From the NCBI GenBank assembly GCA_031277105.1, contig JAISLW010000285.1, forward strand, positions 1 through 53,909: a stretch of DNA of 53,909 bases, read 5' to 3'. The position numbers and the translations under genes are program-made. Under the pieces are notes generated by a model. That model did no database searches, was not told the origin of the DNA, and saw nothing but the letters and a program-made list of their open reading frames with translations. The DNA comes from Planctomycetaceae bacterium (lineage in GTDB: Bacteria; Planctomycetota; Planctomycetia; Pirellulales; Thermoguttaceae). The stretch's first letter is position 1. Each line of letters starts with the position of its first letter. Positions 40,293-49,203 of the stretch are shown here, one piece after another.

Positions 40293-41393
40293 TTACGAAG
40301 ACAACGGCATGACGACGTATGTATATTCATCGTCTGTTTTCAACATCAACGGGTCGCCGTCGTCGCTAAAAGTCAACGTAACATTTTTCTCCGGCGGCAA
40401 AACGCGAAGATACTCCGTTAAAAATCGCGGGTCAATTTTCAACGTTAATTTTTTACCGTCAAAAGCGACCGGCGTTTCAATTGCGGAATCCCCGATTTCG
40501 TTTCCGTTGCCTGTTGTAATCATTTTTCCTTTTTCAAAAATCATCACAATGCCTGGCTGTTTCTCTGTTGTAACAATCGCCGCTTGTCTGACGGCGGCGG
40601 CAAAAGGTCCAGCAAGAATGTCAAGTTTAACTTTTTTATCTTCGCTTGGAATGATATTTCGCCATCTTGGAAATCTACCTTCTAGCAATCTTGAGTAGAA
40701 AGTAGTTTTTCCGTATTGCACGAGGGCGCGGTTTGCCGAAATAGCGATTTTTACAGGTTCGTCGTCGACTATTGCGCGTTCTATTATTTGCAAAGTTCTT
40801 GCAGGAAAGATAGACGATTCGACTTTGTGATCTTTTACGCAAACTGCGTCGCCTTCTTGGAAAGCGAGTCGTCTGCCGTCGGTGGCGACTGCTGCGAAGC
40901 GGTTGTCAATTAGTTCTAAAAACACGCCGCTGAGCGCATATTTTGCGTTATCCGTATCTGTAGAAAACGACGTGCGACGGATAGCTTCGGCAAAAACATT
41001 AGCCGGAATTTCATGGTAAGCGGTTTCGCCAAAATTTTCGACGTCTGTAAATTCATCGACTACTTGCGTGTTTAGCGTGTACTTACTGCGTTCACCGCTA
41101 ACGATGGTTTTCTCTTTGTTGCTTTCGATTGTTAGTTCTTCCTCAATACTTTCAACAAGAATCCTTTTGAGAAGTTTTGTTGGTAGAATTGCTTCGCCTT
41201 TTTCGACGATGTTGCAATCTTCGACGTAAAGGCGGATACCGAGTTCGGTATCTGTCGCTTGTAATAGTACGCCGGATTTGTCAACAGTAATCTTGACATT
41301 TTGGAGTACGGGACGGACGTCGCGCACCGAAACAACCGAAGCCGCTAATTGAAACGATTGTGAAAACTTGTTACGTTCACAGGAAATTTTCAT
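40293..41393 (-). CDS. dnaN: DNA polymerase III beta sliding clamp
   Basis: DnaN is the dimeric ring that tethers DNA polymerase III and many repair proteins to DNA. Started at ATG 41393 (MKISCERNKF) the protein is 366 aa, the normal length; the track start at 41450 adds 19 unlike residues. Three clamp domains are visible: 'FSQSFQLAASVVSVRDVRPVLQNVKITVD', 'AIRRTSFSTDTDNAKYALSGVFLELIDNRFAAVATDGRRLAF' and 'RFPRWRNIIPSEDKKVKL'. The end 'DDEYTYVVMPLSS' matches the usual VMPMRL-type terminus. dnaA and recF are not adjacent, so this is not the classical origin cluster. parAB lies about 2 kb away. Confidence 0.96.
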   Translation of the reverse strand: MKISCERNKFSQSFQLAASVVSVRDVRPVLQNVKITVDKSGVLLQATDTELGIRLYVEDCNIVEKGEAILPTKLLKRILVESIEEELTIESNKEKTIVSGERSKYTLNTQVVDEFTDVENFGETAYHEIPANVFAEAIRRTSFSTDTDNAKYALSGVFLELIDNRFAAVATDGRRLAFQEGDAVCVKDHKVESSIFPARTLQIIERAIVDDEPVKIAISANRALVQYGKTTFYSRLLEGRFPRWRNIIPSEDKKVKLDILAGPFAAAVRQAAIVTTEKQPGIVMIFEKGKMITTGNGNEIGDSAIETPVAFDGKKLTLKIDPRFLTEYLRVLPPEKNVTLTFSDDGDPLMLKTDDEYTYVVMPLSS

Positions 41394-41499
41394 AATTTTT
41401 AATTTGTGATTTGGACAATAATTGTTGTTAATAAAATAAACTGATTGCAATTTAATATTCCAGATAATATTCCAGCGGCAAAAAAACTACTATATACTA

Positions 41500-41607
41500 T
41501 ATTGCTCGTACTTGAAATTTAGCGCTTTAAATTTAAAAACGCCAAAGCCCGCCGCACGAAAACTAGGCAGGCAAATATAAACGCAAATTCAAGGACGAGC
41601 AGTTTAA
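41500..41607 (-). repeat. R1 repeat
   Basis: TATATTGCTCGTACTTGAAATTTAGCG ... GCCCGCCGCACGAAAACTAGGCAGGC ... CAAATTCAAGGACGAGCAGTTTAA. It has a small internal duplication (TTTAAATTTAAA). Confidence 0.75.
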
Positions 41608-41744
41608 TAATTTTTACGTAAATTTCTACGCAAATTTGCCCGATTATGTCGAAATTTATAAATCGCTACAGTTATAAAACCGCAGACGGCATAATTCAAA
41701 ATTAAACGTACCGATAATTCAAATTAAACGCACTGCGAACACAG

Positions 41745-41770
41745 GGCGGGAATTTTATTGCATTCCCGCC
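41745..41770. other. 9-bp hairpin beside the C-rich tract
   Basis: GGCGGGAAT pairs with ATTCCCGCC around TTTATTGC. It sits directly in front of the C-rich tract at 41781. Confidence 0.6.
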
Positions 41771-41780
41771 ACATCCGCAA

Positions 41781-41826
41781 GCCCCACCCCCGCCCCACTC
41801 CCGCCGCACCCCGCCGTACCCCGCCG
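41781..41826 (-). other. G-rich tract with quadruplex potential
   Basis: The + strand reads GCCCCACCCCCGCCCCACTC then CCGCCGCACCCCGCCGTACCCC. The - strand therefore has at least six runs of three to five G with short loops. This stands out sharply in such AT-rich DNA. It lies between the divergent dnaN and sbcC genes. Confidence 0.75.
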
Positions 41827-42040
41827 CACACGACAAACAACGCCAAAATATTTCTAATAACCGCCCTCAAAAATTTAAACGCTAGATTTTAAAGGTTAGG
41901 AGTTAGGGAGTAGGGGGTAGTTTTTTTATTAGGTATTAGGAATTATATTTTCCGTCTCAACAGTTTTATCGTAGCCGTTGGTTACTTGCAGCCAAGACGG
42001 ATACGTTACTTCTGTAACATAATTCCAAATTAAAAAAACT

Positions 42041-42142
42041 ATACAGATCGTACTTGAATTTCATTGATTTAAAAGCGTCAAAGCCTGCCGTCCGAAAGCT
42101 AGGCAGGCGAAGGTAAACGAAAACTCAAGTGCGAACAGTTTA
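42041..42142 (-). repeat. R1 repeat
   Basis: ATACAGATCGTACTTGAATTTCATTG ... GCCTGCCGTCCGAAAGCTAGGCAGGC ... CTCAAGTGCGAACAGTTTATA. Its last bases join the R2 element that follows. Confidence 0.85.
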
Positions 42143-42400
42143 TAACCGATCACGGAAATTTTGTTTATTAAATTACGTTTTGGCAATTTTTGAGGGACAA
42201 GTGAGACATGAGGGACAAAAGGGACATGAGAGACAAGAGGGACAAGAGGGACAAGAGGGACAATTTTTTTATTACAAAAAACTTTTTCTCTAAATCGCAA
42301 ATGCTAATTTTAAAAACTATCCCATATCCCATATTCCCTATCCTCTATTCCATCCATCCGAACCGCTAAACCTACCGCTTAAATTTTTGATGGCGGTTAC
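42142..42400 (+). repeat. R2 repeat with expanded GGGACAAGA block
   Basis: ATAACCGATCACGGAAATTT and AAATTTTTGATGGCGGTTAC form the ends. The 42192-42262 segment is a minisatellite of about seven 10-12-bp units (GAGGGACAAGTGAGACAT, GAGGGACAAGAGGGACAAGA). The right half carries 'CTATCCCATATCCCATATTCCCTATCCTC'. Confidence 0.75.
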
Positions 42401-42417
42401 ATTACTTTATTTTAACG

Positions 42418-45400
42418 ATGAAAATAAAATCTGTAGTATTTCAGAATTTGAATTCGCTTGTTGATGTTTCGGCGATACGTTTTCCTGATAACGGCATATT
42501 TGCAATAGTTGGACCTACCGGAGTTGGCAAGACGACTATCCTCGATGCGATTTGTTTAGCCTTGTACGGACAAACACCGCGTCTTGACGACGTTCATAAT
42601 TCCGCAAACGAGACTGAAATTATGTCTAAAAATACAAAAGTCTGTTTTGCCGAAGTAGAATTTGAAACCAGTCATAACAAAAGATATATCGCCCGCTGGG
42701 AACACAAAAGATTAAATAAATCGGCAAAACCTACCCACACAATTTACGCTTGCTCCGATAACGGCGACAAACAACTCCTATACAAAAATACAAACGAAAT
42801 CAAAAAAAATATTAACCAAATTATCGGATTAAATTTCATTCAATTCACCCGCTCCGTACTACTCGCACAAGGCGAATTCGCAAAATTCCTAAATAGCAAA
42901 GATAACGAAAGAGCCGAAATACTCGAAAAAATTACCGGAACAGAAATTTATAAAAATATATCAAAAAAAATTTACGAAAAATTTAAAGATAAAGAAAATA
43001 ACATAAAATTAAAACAAGAACAAATAAACGAAATTAAAATCCTAAACCAAGACGAAATCGACTTACTAAAAAACGAAGTTAAAAAACTCGACGGCGAAAT
43101 CGAATTATACTCGCAAAAACAAAACGCTATAACTAGCACGCTCGCATACTATAAAAAATTAAACGAAATACAAAACGAAACCAAAACAATTAAACAAAAT
43201 TTAGAAACGCTCGCCAAAACGACGGCGGCATTTTATCCCGACGCCGCCAAACTCGCCGCCGCACGCAACGCTAACGAAATAAATTACGAATACAATAATT
43301 ACACGCTACAAAAAAATCTATTCGACGAAATAACTAAAAAAATAAACGAACTCAATACAACCTTGCCCGTCGCACAAAACGAATACAATAACGCAATAAA
43401 AAACGCCGAAGAAACGGAAAAAATATTTATCGTTACAAAAAATAATTGCGAACTAAACCAAAAAAATTCTATCGCCGCACGCTCATTCGACCAAAAAATC
43501 AAAGAACTAACAACCCTAATAAAAAAATTAGAAAACGATAAAAACGAAAGAATAAAAAAAATCGCAAAACTTGAAAACGACTCAATAACGCTTAAAAAAA
43601 ATCTCGAAAAAATTCTACAAGAAAATACTACGGAATTATTGCAACAAAAAATTACCGAAATCAAAAACAACATAAACGAAATTCTAAACGGAGACGATAT
43701 TTCAAACCTGACAAATAAACAACAATTATTATGGTCAGAAATTAAAAACCAAGAAAATTTACTCAAATCCATCGAAAAACTAGAAACAACAAACTCCGAA
43801 CAAACCGAAATCAAAAAACAAAACCTATCGCTAAACGAAACAAAAAAACAACTCGAAAACCAACACAAAGAACTCGAAGAACATAAAATACAAACCGAAA
43901 AATATATCGACGAATTACGCGAAAAAAAACAATTACTCGCAATAATCGCAAGCTTGGAAGAACACCGCTCAAAATTAGAAAACGGTAAACCCTGCCCCTT
44001 GTGCGGCGCCAAAGAACACCCTTACGCAAACAACGAAAATCAATTCCAAAAAAATATCGAAAACGAAGAAAATGAAATCAAAAACGCCGAAAAAAATATC
44101 AAAAACCTAAACCAAAAAATAAAAAATATAAACGAAAAAATTACAGCAAACAAAATTGAAAACGACAGATTAGAAACAAAATTTAACAATAACATAATCC
44201 TAATAAACGAAATCATTCAAACGCATAAATTCAAAAATATAAACGAAATCCCAAATAAAGAACTCATAAAAATCGAAATTAAAAAACTTCAAAATAACGC
44301 AGATAAAATAAAATCACAAATCGACGAAACAGAAAAATTAAACAATAAACAAAAAGAATTAAACGAAAAATTACAAAAATCAAACGACGCAAATCTCGAA
44401 TTACAAAAATTACAAGCCTTGATCAAAGAAATAAATTCAGAAAATAAAAATACCGAAAACGAAATTATCGTAACAAAAAATGAATTGGAAAAACAAAAAG
44501 AAGAACGAATAAAAATTTTCGGCGACGAAAATCCAGACGAAAGCGATAAAAAATTCGACGCCTTGCTAAAAAACGCAACAAAAAATTTCAACGAAAATAA
44601 TAAAATCGCACAAAATAAAAAAAACGAACTCAATAATATCGCCAAACAACTCGAAAACGCAACAAACGAAAAAAATAAACGTTACGCCGAATTTATTAAC
44701 GCAAAAAATATCTTTGAACAACGCCGAAACGAAAAAGAATTCAAAACGGAAACAGACTTCTTGTCCGCAAAATTAGAAACGGATATATTTAACGAATTAC
44801 AAAAAAAAGAAAATAAACTCAAAGAAGAACAGATTAAATTAAACTCGTTACTAGACGAAAATACAAAAAAACTCAACGAAATACAAGAATCCGAAATCGC
44901 AAAAACGAATATTCGTAACGAAAAAGATATAGAGTTATTACAAAAGGAAAAAGAAGAACTCGACTTAAAAATCAAAGATAATTCCGAGCAAGTCGGCGGC
45001 TTGAAAGAAAAACTTAACTCAAACGAAAACAAAAACGAAGAATATAAAATCAGACAAAAAGAATTTGAATTAGTCCAGCAAGATTATAATCTCTGGTTCA
45101 AATTGAACGAGTTAATCGGGTCGCAAACCGGCGCAAAATATAGCAAAATCGTACAAAAAATGACCTTCCAATCTCTCATAAATTACGCTAATCAACAACT
45201 CGCAAAAATTACCGACCGTTACCGTTTAGTTCAAGTAAACGCCAAAAATAACGAAAAATCAACCGGCGCCGATCTCGCTTTTAATATTATCGACGACTAT
45301 CAAGGCGGTATAATTCGCACGGTAAAAAATTTATCAGGCGGTGAAAGTTTTTTGGTTAGTCTTTCGTTAGCGTTGGGATTATCGTCGATGGTGAGCGAGC

Positions 45401-45621
45401 GGATAAGGGTTGATTCGTTATTTCTGGACGAAGGTTTTGGGACGCTTGACGAGCGGACGTTAGACACAGTTTTAAGCGTGCTAGAAGGCTTGCGACAAAC
45501 AGGCAAACAAATCGGTATCATCTCCCACGTCCCGCTAATACGACAAAGAATTACATCACAAATCCGCGTCTTGCCAAACGGAAACGGAAGAAGCAGAATC
45601 GAAATCGCACTAGAAGAATAA
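42418..45621 (+). CDS. sbcC: nuclease SbcCD subunit C
   Basis: SbcC is the Rad50-like SMC ATPase of the SbcCD complex, which opens DNA hairpins and processes protein-blocked ends. The 1067-aa protein has Walker A GPTGVGKTT (about 32-40), the Q-loop region 'FTRSVLLAQGEFAKFL', two coiled-coil arms of about 350 residues each, and the zinc hook CPLC at about 526-529 ('KPCPLCGAKEHPY'). The ABC signature LSGGESFLVSLSLALGLSS is at about 972-990 and Walker B SLFLDEGFGTLD at about 1000. The arms are extremely Lys/Asn/Glu-rich, reflecting A-rich codons. sbcD is not adjacent, which is unusual because the two normally form an operon. The start is ATG 42418. The substrate link to the many palindromic repeats around is suggestive only. 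Confidence 0.95.
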   Translation: MKIKSVVFQNLNSLVDVSAIRFPDNGIFAIVGPTGVGKTTILDAICLALYGQTPRLDDVHNSANETEIMSKNTKVCFAEVEFETSHNKRYIARWEHKRLNKSAKPTHTIYACSDNGDKQLLYKNTNEIKKNINQIIGLNFIQFTRSVLLAQGEFAKFLNSKDNERAEILEKITGTEIYKNISKKIYEKFKDKENNIKLKQEQINEIKILNQDEIDLLKNEVKKLDGEIELYSQKQNAITSTLAYYKKLNEIQNETKTIKQNLETLAKTTAAFYPDAAKLAAARNANEINYEYNNYTLQKNLFDEITKKINELNTTLPVAQNEYNNAIKNAEETEKIFIVTKNNCELNQKNSIAARSFDQKIKELTTLIKKLENDKNERIKKIAKLENDSITLKKNLEKILQENTTELLQQKITEIKNNINEILNGDDISNLTNKQQLLWSEIKNQENLLKSIEKLETTNSEQTEIKKQNLSLNETKKQLENQHKELEEHKIQTEKYIDELREKKQLLAIIASLEEHRSKLENGKPCPLCGAKEHPYANNENQFQKNIENEENEIKNAEKNIKNLNQKIKNINEKITANKIENDRLETKFNNNIILINEIIQTHKFKNINEIPNKELIKIEIKKLQNNADKIKSQIDETEKLNNKQKELNEKLQKSNDANLELQKLQALIKEINSENKNTENEIIVTKNELEKQKEERIKIFGDENPDESDKKFDALLKNATKNFNENNKIAQNKKNELNNIAKQLENATNEKNKRYAEFINAKNIFEQRRNEKEFKTETDFLSAKLETDIFNELQKKENKLKEEQIKLNSLLDENTKKLNEIQESEIAKTNIRNEKDIELLQKEKEELDLKIKDNSEQVGGLKEKLNSNENKNEEYKIRQKEFELVQQDYNLWFKLNELIGSQTGAKYSKIVQKMTFQSLINYANQQLAKITDRYRLVQVNAKNNEKSTGADLAFNIIDDYQGGIIRTVKNLSGGESFLVSLSLALGLSSMVSERIRVDSLFLDEGFGTLDERTLDTVLSVLEGLRQTGKQIGIISHVPLIRQRITSQIRVLPNGNGRSRIEIALEE

Positions 45622-45675
45622 AACAAAAAAATACAGAATACAGAATTAAAGATTATTTTAGGGACAAGTGGGTCA

Positions 45676-45971
45676 GATTGAAGGATCGCAGGCGAAACGC
45701 CTGCATTTCAGGATCGCGGGCGTCTCGCCAGTGTTCCTTCAGGTTCGCAGGCGGAACGCCTGCAAAAAAAGGAATGCAGGCGTTAAAGGATCGCACTCGC
45801 CGCCGGATCGCGGGCGTCTCGCCTGCATGCGGTTGTACTCAACCGCTAATGAGCGAGGTTATATCTCAACAGGCTTTTTGTTTGCCTATCGGCAAAGTGC
45901 AGGCGGGACGCCCGCGATCCGTTGGTCTGTGGATCGCTTTAAAAGCAATCCACAGATTACGCAGATTAGAA
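45676..45971 (+). repeat. R5 array followed by R6
   Basis: GGATCGCAGGCGAAACGCCTGC-type blocks lead into a complete R5 element (45805-45920). A short R6 palindrome follows: CTGTGGATCGCTTTAAAAGCAATCCACAG, then ATTACGCAGATTAGAAAG. ORFs 45668 and 45678 are repeat translations. Confidence 0.75.
45805..45920 (+). repeat. R5 element
   Basis: GGATCGCGGGCGTCTCGCCTGC / GCAGGCGGGACGCCCGCGATCC with one T-G wobble. Hairpins GCGGTTG-TACT-CAACCGC and TTTGCC-TATC-GGCAAA. Confidence 0.8.
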
Positions 45972-46101
45972 AGACTTTTTTAGGGACAAGTGGGACAGTG
46001 TTGTCTGATCTTTGATTTTTATACTAATCACACAAATCATAGTTCAGACAACTTGCAGCCGAGATGTGGCTGTGTTCCTTCTTTAATTCCGCATTCTTTA
46101 T

Positions 46102-47070
46102 TTATCCGATTCCGCATGATTTTTTTATTCTTGTTAGTACTTCTTCGGCTTTTTTTTGGGCTTTTTTTGCGCCGTCTGCTAGAATTTTTTTTACGTAATC
46201 GGGTTTAGCTAGTAATTCTTCGCGTTTTTTTCTTGCTGTTGCGAAAAAAGTTTCCGCTAATGTTACCAATTCTTTTTTAATTTCGCCGTAACCGAATCCG
46301 CCGCGTCTGTACCGTTCCGCTAATGTCATTGTCTGCTCCGGCGTTGCAAACAACGAGTATAATTGAAACAAGTGATCGCCTTCGGGTTCTTTGGGCGATT
46401 CTATTGGGCGGCTGTCTGTTGTTATGCCCATAATTTTTTTCTTTTGCAATTTTAAGTCCTCAAAAACCTCGACTGAATTGCCATAACTTTTTGACATTTT
46501 TCCGCCGTCAAGTCCGGGAACTTTTGCCGTATCTTTGACAATATACGCTTCAGGAATAACAAACGCGTCGCCGAAAGAACTATTAAACGAACCGGCAATA
46601 TCGCGGCACACTTCGACGTGTTGTTTTTGATCTTCGCCGACGGGAACGAGATTTGAATCGTAAAGTAAAATATCCGCAGCCATCAATACAGGATACGTAA
46701 ATAATCCCGCATCCGCCGATAATCCTTTTGATTTCTTATCCTTGTAAGCATGACAACGTTCCAATAATCCCATCGGCGTCGTCGTCATTAAAATCCAACA
46801 TAACTCCGATACCGCCGAAATATCTGATTGCACAAAAAGAGTCGCACGCTCCGGATCAAGACCAAGCGAAAGCAAATCAATCGCCGCATCAAAAGTATTA
46901 CGCGCCAATAAATCACGATCCCGTATCGTCGTCAACGCATGAAGATTCGCAATAAAATAGAACGCCGTATCTTGACCGTTCTGAAGATCAATATATTGGC
47001 GTATAGCGCCAAAATAATTACCCCAATGAAATCGACCCGTAGGTTGTATCCCCGATAATATTCGCATCAT
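46102..47070 (-). CDS. trpS: tryptophanyl-tRNA synthetase
   Basis: TrpRS charges tRNA-Trp with tryptophan. The 322-aa class I enzyme has the HIGH-equivalent motif in '[18 protein letters not shown]' (about 6-23) and the KMSKS loop in '[15 protein letters not shown]' (about 186-200). The specificity region '[17 protein letters not shown]' and '[28 protein letters not shown]' (about 131-160) match bacterial TrpRS closely, and the length is normal (320-340). Two ATGs (47070 and 47067) are adjacent; either could start it. The C-terminus is Ala/Lys-rich. It is transcribed alone, with R5/R6 repeats downstream. Confidence 0.96.
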   Translation of the reverse strand: MMRILSGIQPTGRFHWGNYFGAIRQYIDLQNGQDTAFYFIANLHALTTIRDRDLLARNTFDAAIDLLSLGLDPERATLFVQSDISAVSELCWILMTTTPMGLLERCHAYKDKKSKGLSADAGLFTYPVLMAADILLYDSNLVPVGEDQKQHVEVCRDIAGSFNSSFGDAFVIPEAYIVKDTAKVPGLDGGKMSKSYGNSVEVFEDLKLQKKKIMGITTDSRPIESPKEPEGDHLFQLYSLFATPEQTMTLAERYRRGGFGYGEIKKELVTLAETFFATARKKREELLAKPDYVKKILADGAKKAQKKAEEVLTRIKKSCGIG

Positions 47071-47126
47071 ATAAATTTATAAAATTGGTTGATTATGAAA
47101 TAACGCCGCTAAATTTCCGTAAACGA

Positions 47127-48377
47127 TTATTTTTTATCGTTTGCGTTTTTATTGCGTTTACATTTTTCTTGTAAAATTTTTACGCCTACGCAGCTCCAAA
47201 TTATTACCGCAATACACAATAATATTAGCAAAATAATGTTTATGATTTTCGTAACGTTATTTATTTTATCTTGAACGTTGTTATTGCATTTTGTCTTATC
47301 TGTTGTTGTTTTTTTGTTGCGTTTATTTGTGGTCGGCGTAGGTTTTGCTTGCGGTTGCGGTTGCGGTATTGAAGCGTTTGCAATTGCGGCGGGAACGATT
47401 TTTTCGCCGTCCCATTTTAATTCGCCTTCTGCCGGTCGGTCGCGATCAAGACGCCAATTAACCGGCGTGTCTGGTTTCAAAAAACTTATTCCTTTGGGTG
47501 AAAATAAATCTGCCGCCAGCGGCTCGTTGAGTGAAATAACTTTTATTGTCGCTTCGTAATTCTGCGTGATTTTTTTATTCATTCTTTGCTTATACTTTAA
47601 TTTTGTCGGGAACCAAATTGAGTTTTTAAATTTTTCAGTTTTCGACTCCAATCTTTCAACTTGTAGAAGTTTTCTATCTCCCGCTTCACGCTGCAAACAA
47701 CGTTCAACACAAATAACGCGACTAACATCTGATTTGTCAACCCAAACTGAACGAACCCAAAGAACATCATTATTTTCGCGAAATTTTACATCTACACGCC
47801 AACAATCAATATCCAAAATCGACTCGCTATAAACGCGCGGAGTTGCCTCATATTTATCCGATTTCAAATCATAAAATTCAAGCGGATTCCAATACGGCGA
47901 GTCTGATATTGTTCCTGGCAAATAACCGATCCAATTAATATATTTTGTTGCTCTTGCAGAAATTTTCGGATTATTATTATTATTATTATTATTTTCAAGG
48001 TTTTCAAATGTTAACGCATTGTACGATCCTATGCCGCTGCCGTAACCGCCGGAATTTATTACATTATTATAATAAAAGCCGGTTTTTTTAGAATGATCAA
48101 CACACACAACAAGGTTGTTGTCATCAGTATTTAATCGTATTTTTGAACCGTCGAAATAAATTTTATCTTTTCCAAAATAAGCGTCTGTTTCATCGTCGTT
48201 GTCCTTATCGCTATAATACGAGGCTACATCAATTTCGCCGGACTGTATTGATTGCCGCGATTTTATAATACTTGAAAAAATATCATCCGCCGAAGGCGCC
48301 GATTCCTCACAAATAGAAATCCCACAATTGACAACCGAAAAACAAAAAACAAAAAATATTCTAATCTCTCTAAACAT
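47127..48377 (-). CDS. secreted, membrane-anchored protein of unknown function
   Basis: A 416-aa protein when started at ATG 48377 (MFREIRIFF), which has AAGGAGAG 6 nt upstream; the track start at 48404 is too early. The signal peptide (residues 5-22, ending 'GISICEES') precedes a domain with a LolA/outer-membrane-lipoprotein-sorting-like flavour: 'ADDIFSSIIKSRQSIQSGEIDVASYY', 'KIYFDGSKIRL', 'WRVDVKFRENNDVLWVRSVWVDKSDVSRVICVERCL'. A C-terminal helix ('INIILLILLCIAVIIWSCVGVKIL') is the anchor. The layout matches the proteins at 11489 and 14819. An (AAT)n microsatellite gives eight consecutive Asn near residue 135. The function is unknown. Confidence 0.78.
   Translation of the reverse strand: MFREIRIFFVFCFSVVNCGISICEESAPSADDIFSSIIKSRQSIQSGEIDVASYYSDKDNDDETDAYFGKDKIYFDGSKIRLNTDDNNLVVCVDHSKKTGFYYNNVINSGGYGSGIGSYNALTFENLENNNNNNNNPKISARATKYINWIGYLPGTISDSPYWNPLEFYDLKSDKYEATPRVYSESILDIDCWRVDVKFRENNDVLWVRSVWVDKSDVSRVICVERCLQREAGDRKLLQVERLESKTEKFKNSIWFPTKLKYKQRMNKKITQNYEATIKVISLNEPLAADLFSPKGISFLKPDTPVNWRLDRDRPAEGELKWDGEKIVPAAIANASIPQPQPQAKPTPTTNKRNKKTTTDKTKCNNNVQDKINNVTKIINIILLILLCIAVIIWSCVGVKILQEKCKRNKNANDKK
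47970..47993 (-). repeat. (AAT)8 coding microsatellite
   Basis: A pure trinucleotide run on the coding strand encodes a string of Asn in the secreted unknown protein. Slippage would change the Asn count without a frameshift. Confidence 0.9.
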
Positions 48378-48449
48378 CGTAACTCTCCTTAAAATCGTAC
48401 TCAAATCTCAATAATTCAAATGCGCAAAAACCTGAAATTGTCAAAAAAA

Positions 48450-48492
48450 CACGATAAACTATTCACACTTTAAAATGCGTTTTCAATTTGAT
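48450..48492 (+). repeat. R1 fragment
   Basis: AAACTATTCACACTTTAAAATGCGTTTTCAATTTG resembles a left R1 end that has lost the rest. Confidence 0.45.
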
Positions 48493-48570
48493 TTTTTGTA
48501 ACGATAATTTGTAACCGTTCACGGAAATTTATTTAGCCATTCTGGAGGGACAAGTGGGACAATTTTTTTT

Positions 48571-48749
48571 GTAACAATAAATATTTGTCCCGTTAGGGAC
48601 AACATGTTGGTAGAAAAAAATGATACGAATCTTTAGCGTCCCGTTAAGGACGCAATGACGGTTAAGGTTGTATTGACATGTTGTCCCTAGCGGGACAAAT
48701 ATATTTTTGACCTTGCTTTTCTACCAACATGTTGTCCCTAATGGGACAG
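48571..48749 (-). repeat. R4 repeat, full length
   Basis: GTAACAATAAATATTTGTCCCGTTAGGGAC ... TAGCGTCCCGTTAAGGACGC ... CTACCAACATGTTGTCCCTAATGGGACA. It is the reverse complement of the 128-314 copy along its whole length. Confidence 0.85.
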
Positions 48750-48787
48750 ATGAGACAAACGATTTTTTGTAACAAAAAATAGGGAAG

Positions 48788-48903
48788 GAACGCGGGCGTC
48801 TCGCCTGCTATTTGCCGCAAGGCAAACCAAAAGGCGGTTGCGATTTCAATCTCGCTCATTAGCGGTTGAGTACAACCGCTTGCAGGCGAGACGCCCGCGA
48901 TCC
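48788..48903 (-). repeat. R5 element
   Basis: Inverse orientation. Hairpins TTTGCC-GCAA-GGCAAA and GCGGTTG-AGTA-CAACCGC sit inside the GCGGGCGTCTCGCCTGC/GCAGGCGAGACGCCCGC stem. Confidence 0.8.
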
Positions 48904-48982
48904 TGGGATGCAGGCGTTCCGCCTACGAATCTGAATAAACACAGGCGGGACACTTGCGATCCTGAAAAGCAGGCGAGACCAC

Positions 48983-49100
48983 CGGATCGCGGGCGTCTCG
49001 CCTGCACTTTGCCGCAAGGCAAACAAAAAGTCTGTTGCGATCTAAACCTCGCTCATTAGCGGTTGAGTACAACCGCTTGCAGGCGGGATGTCTGCGTTCA
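48983..49100 (-). repeat. R5 element
   Basis: Inverse orientation. The closing stem is worn on its right side (GCAGGCGGGATGTCTGCG), while the inner hairpins TTTGCC-GCAA-GGCAAA and GCGGTTG-AGTA-CAACCGC are intact. Confidence 0.75.
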
Positions 49101-49203
49101 TTCCTGACGATTTTTCGTAACAAAAAACTGGTCTCTAGTTTTCTAAAAAACTAATCGCTATCCTAAAACCCCTAAAATTTATCGCTTAAATTTTCGTGAA
49201 CTG

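Noticed and set aside
43299-45032. Several - strand ORFs rich in Phe and Ser opposite sbcC
   Set aside because: They are shadows of the Lys/Asn/Glu-rich coiled coil of SbcC.
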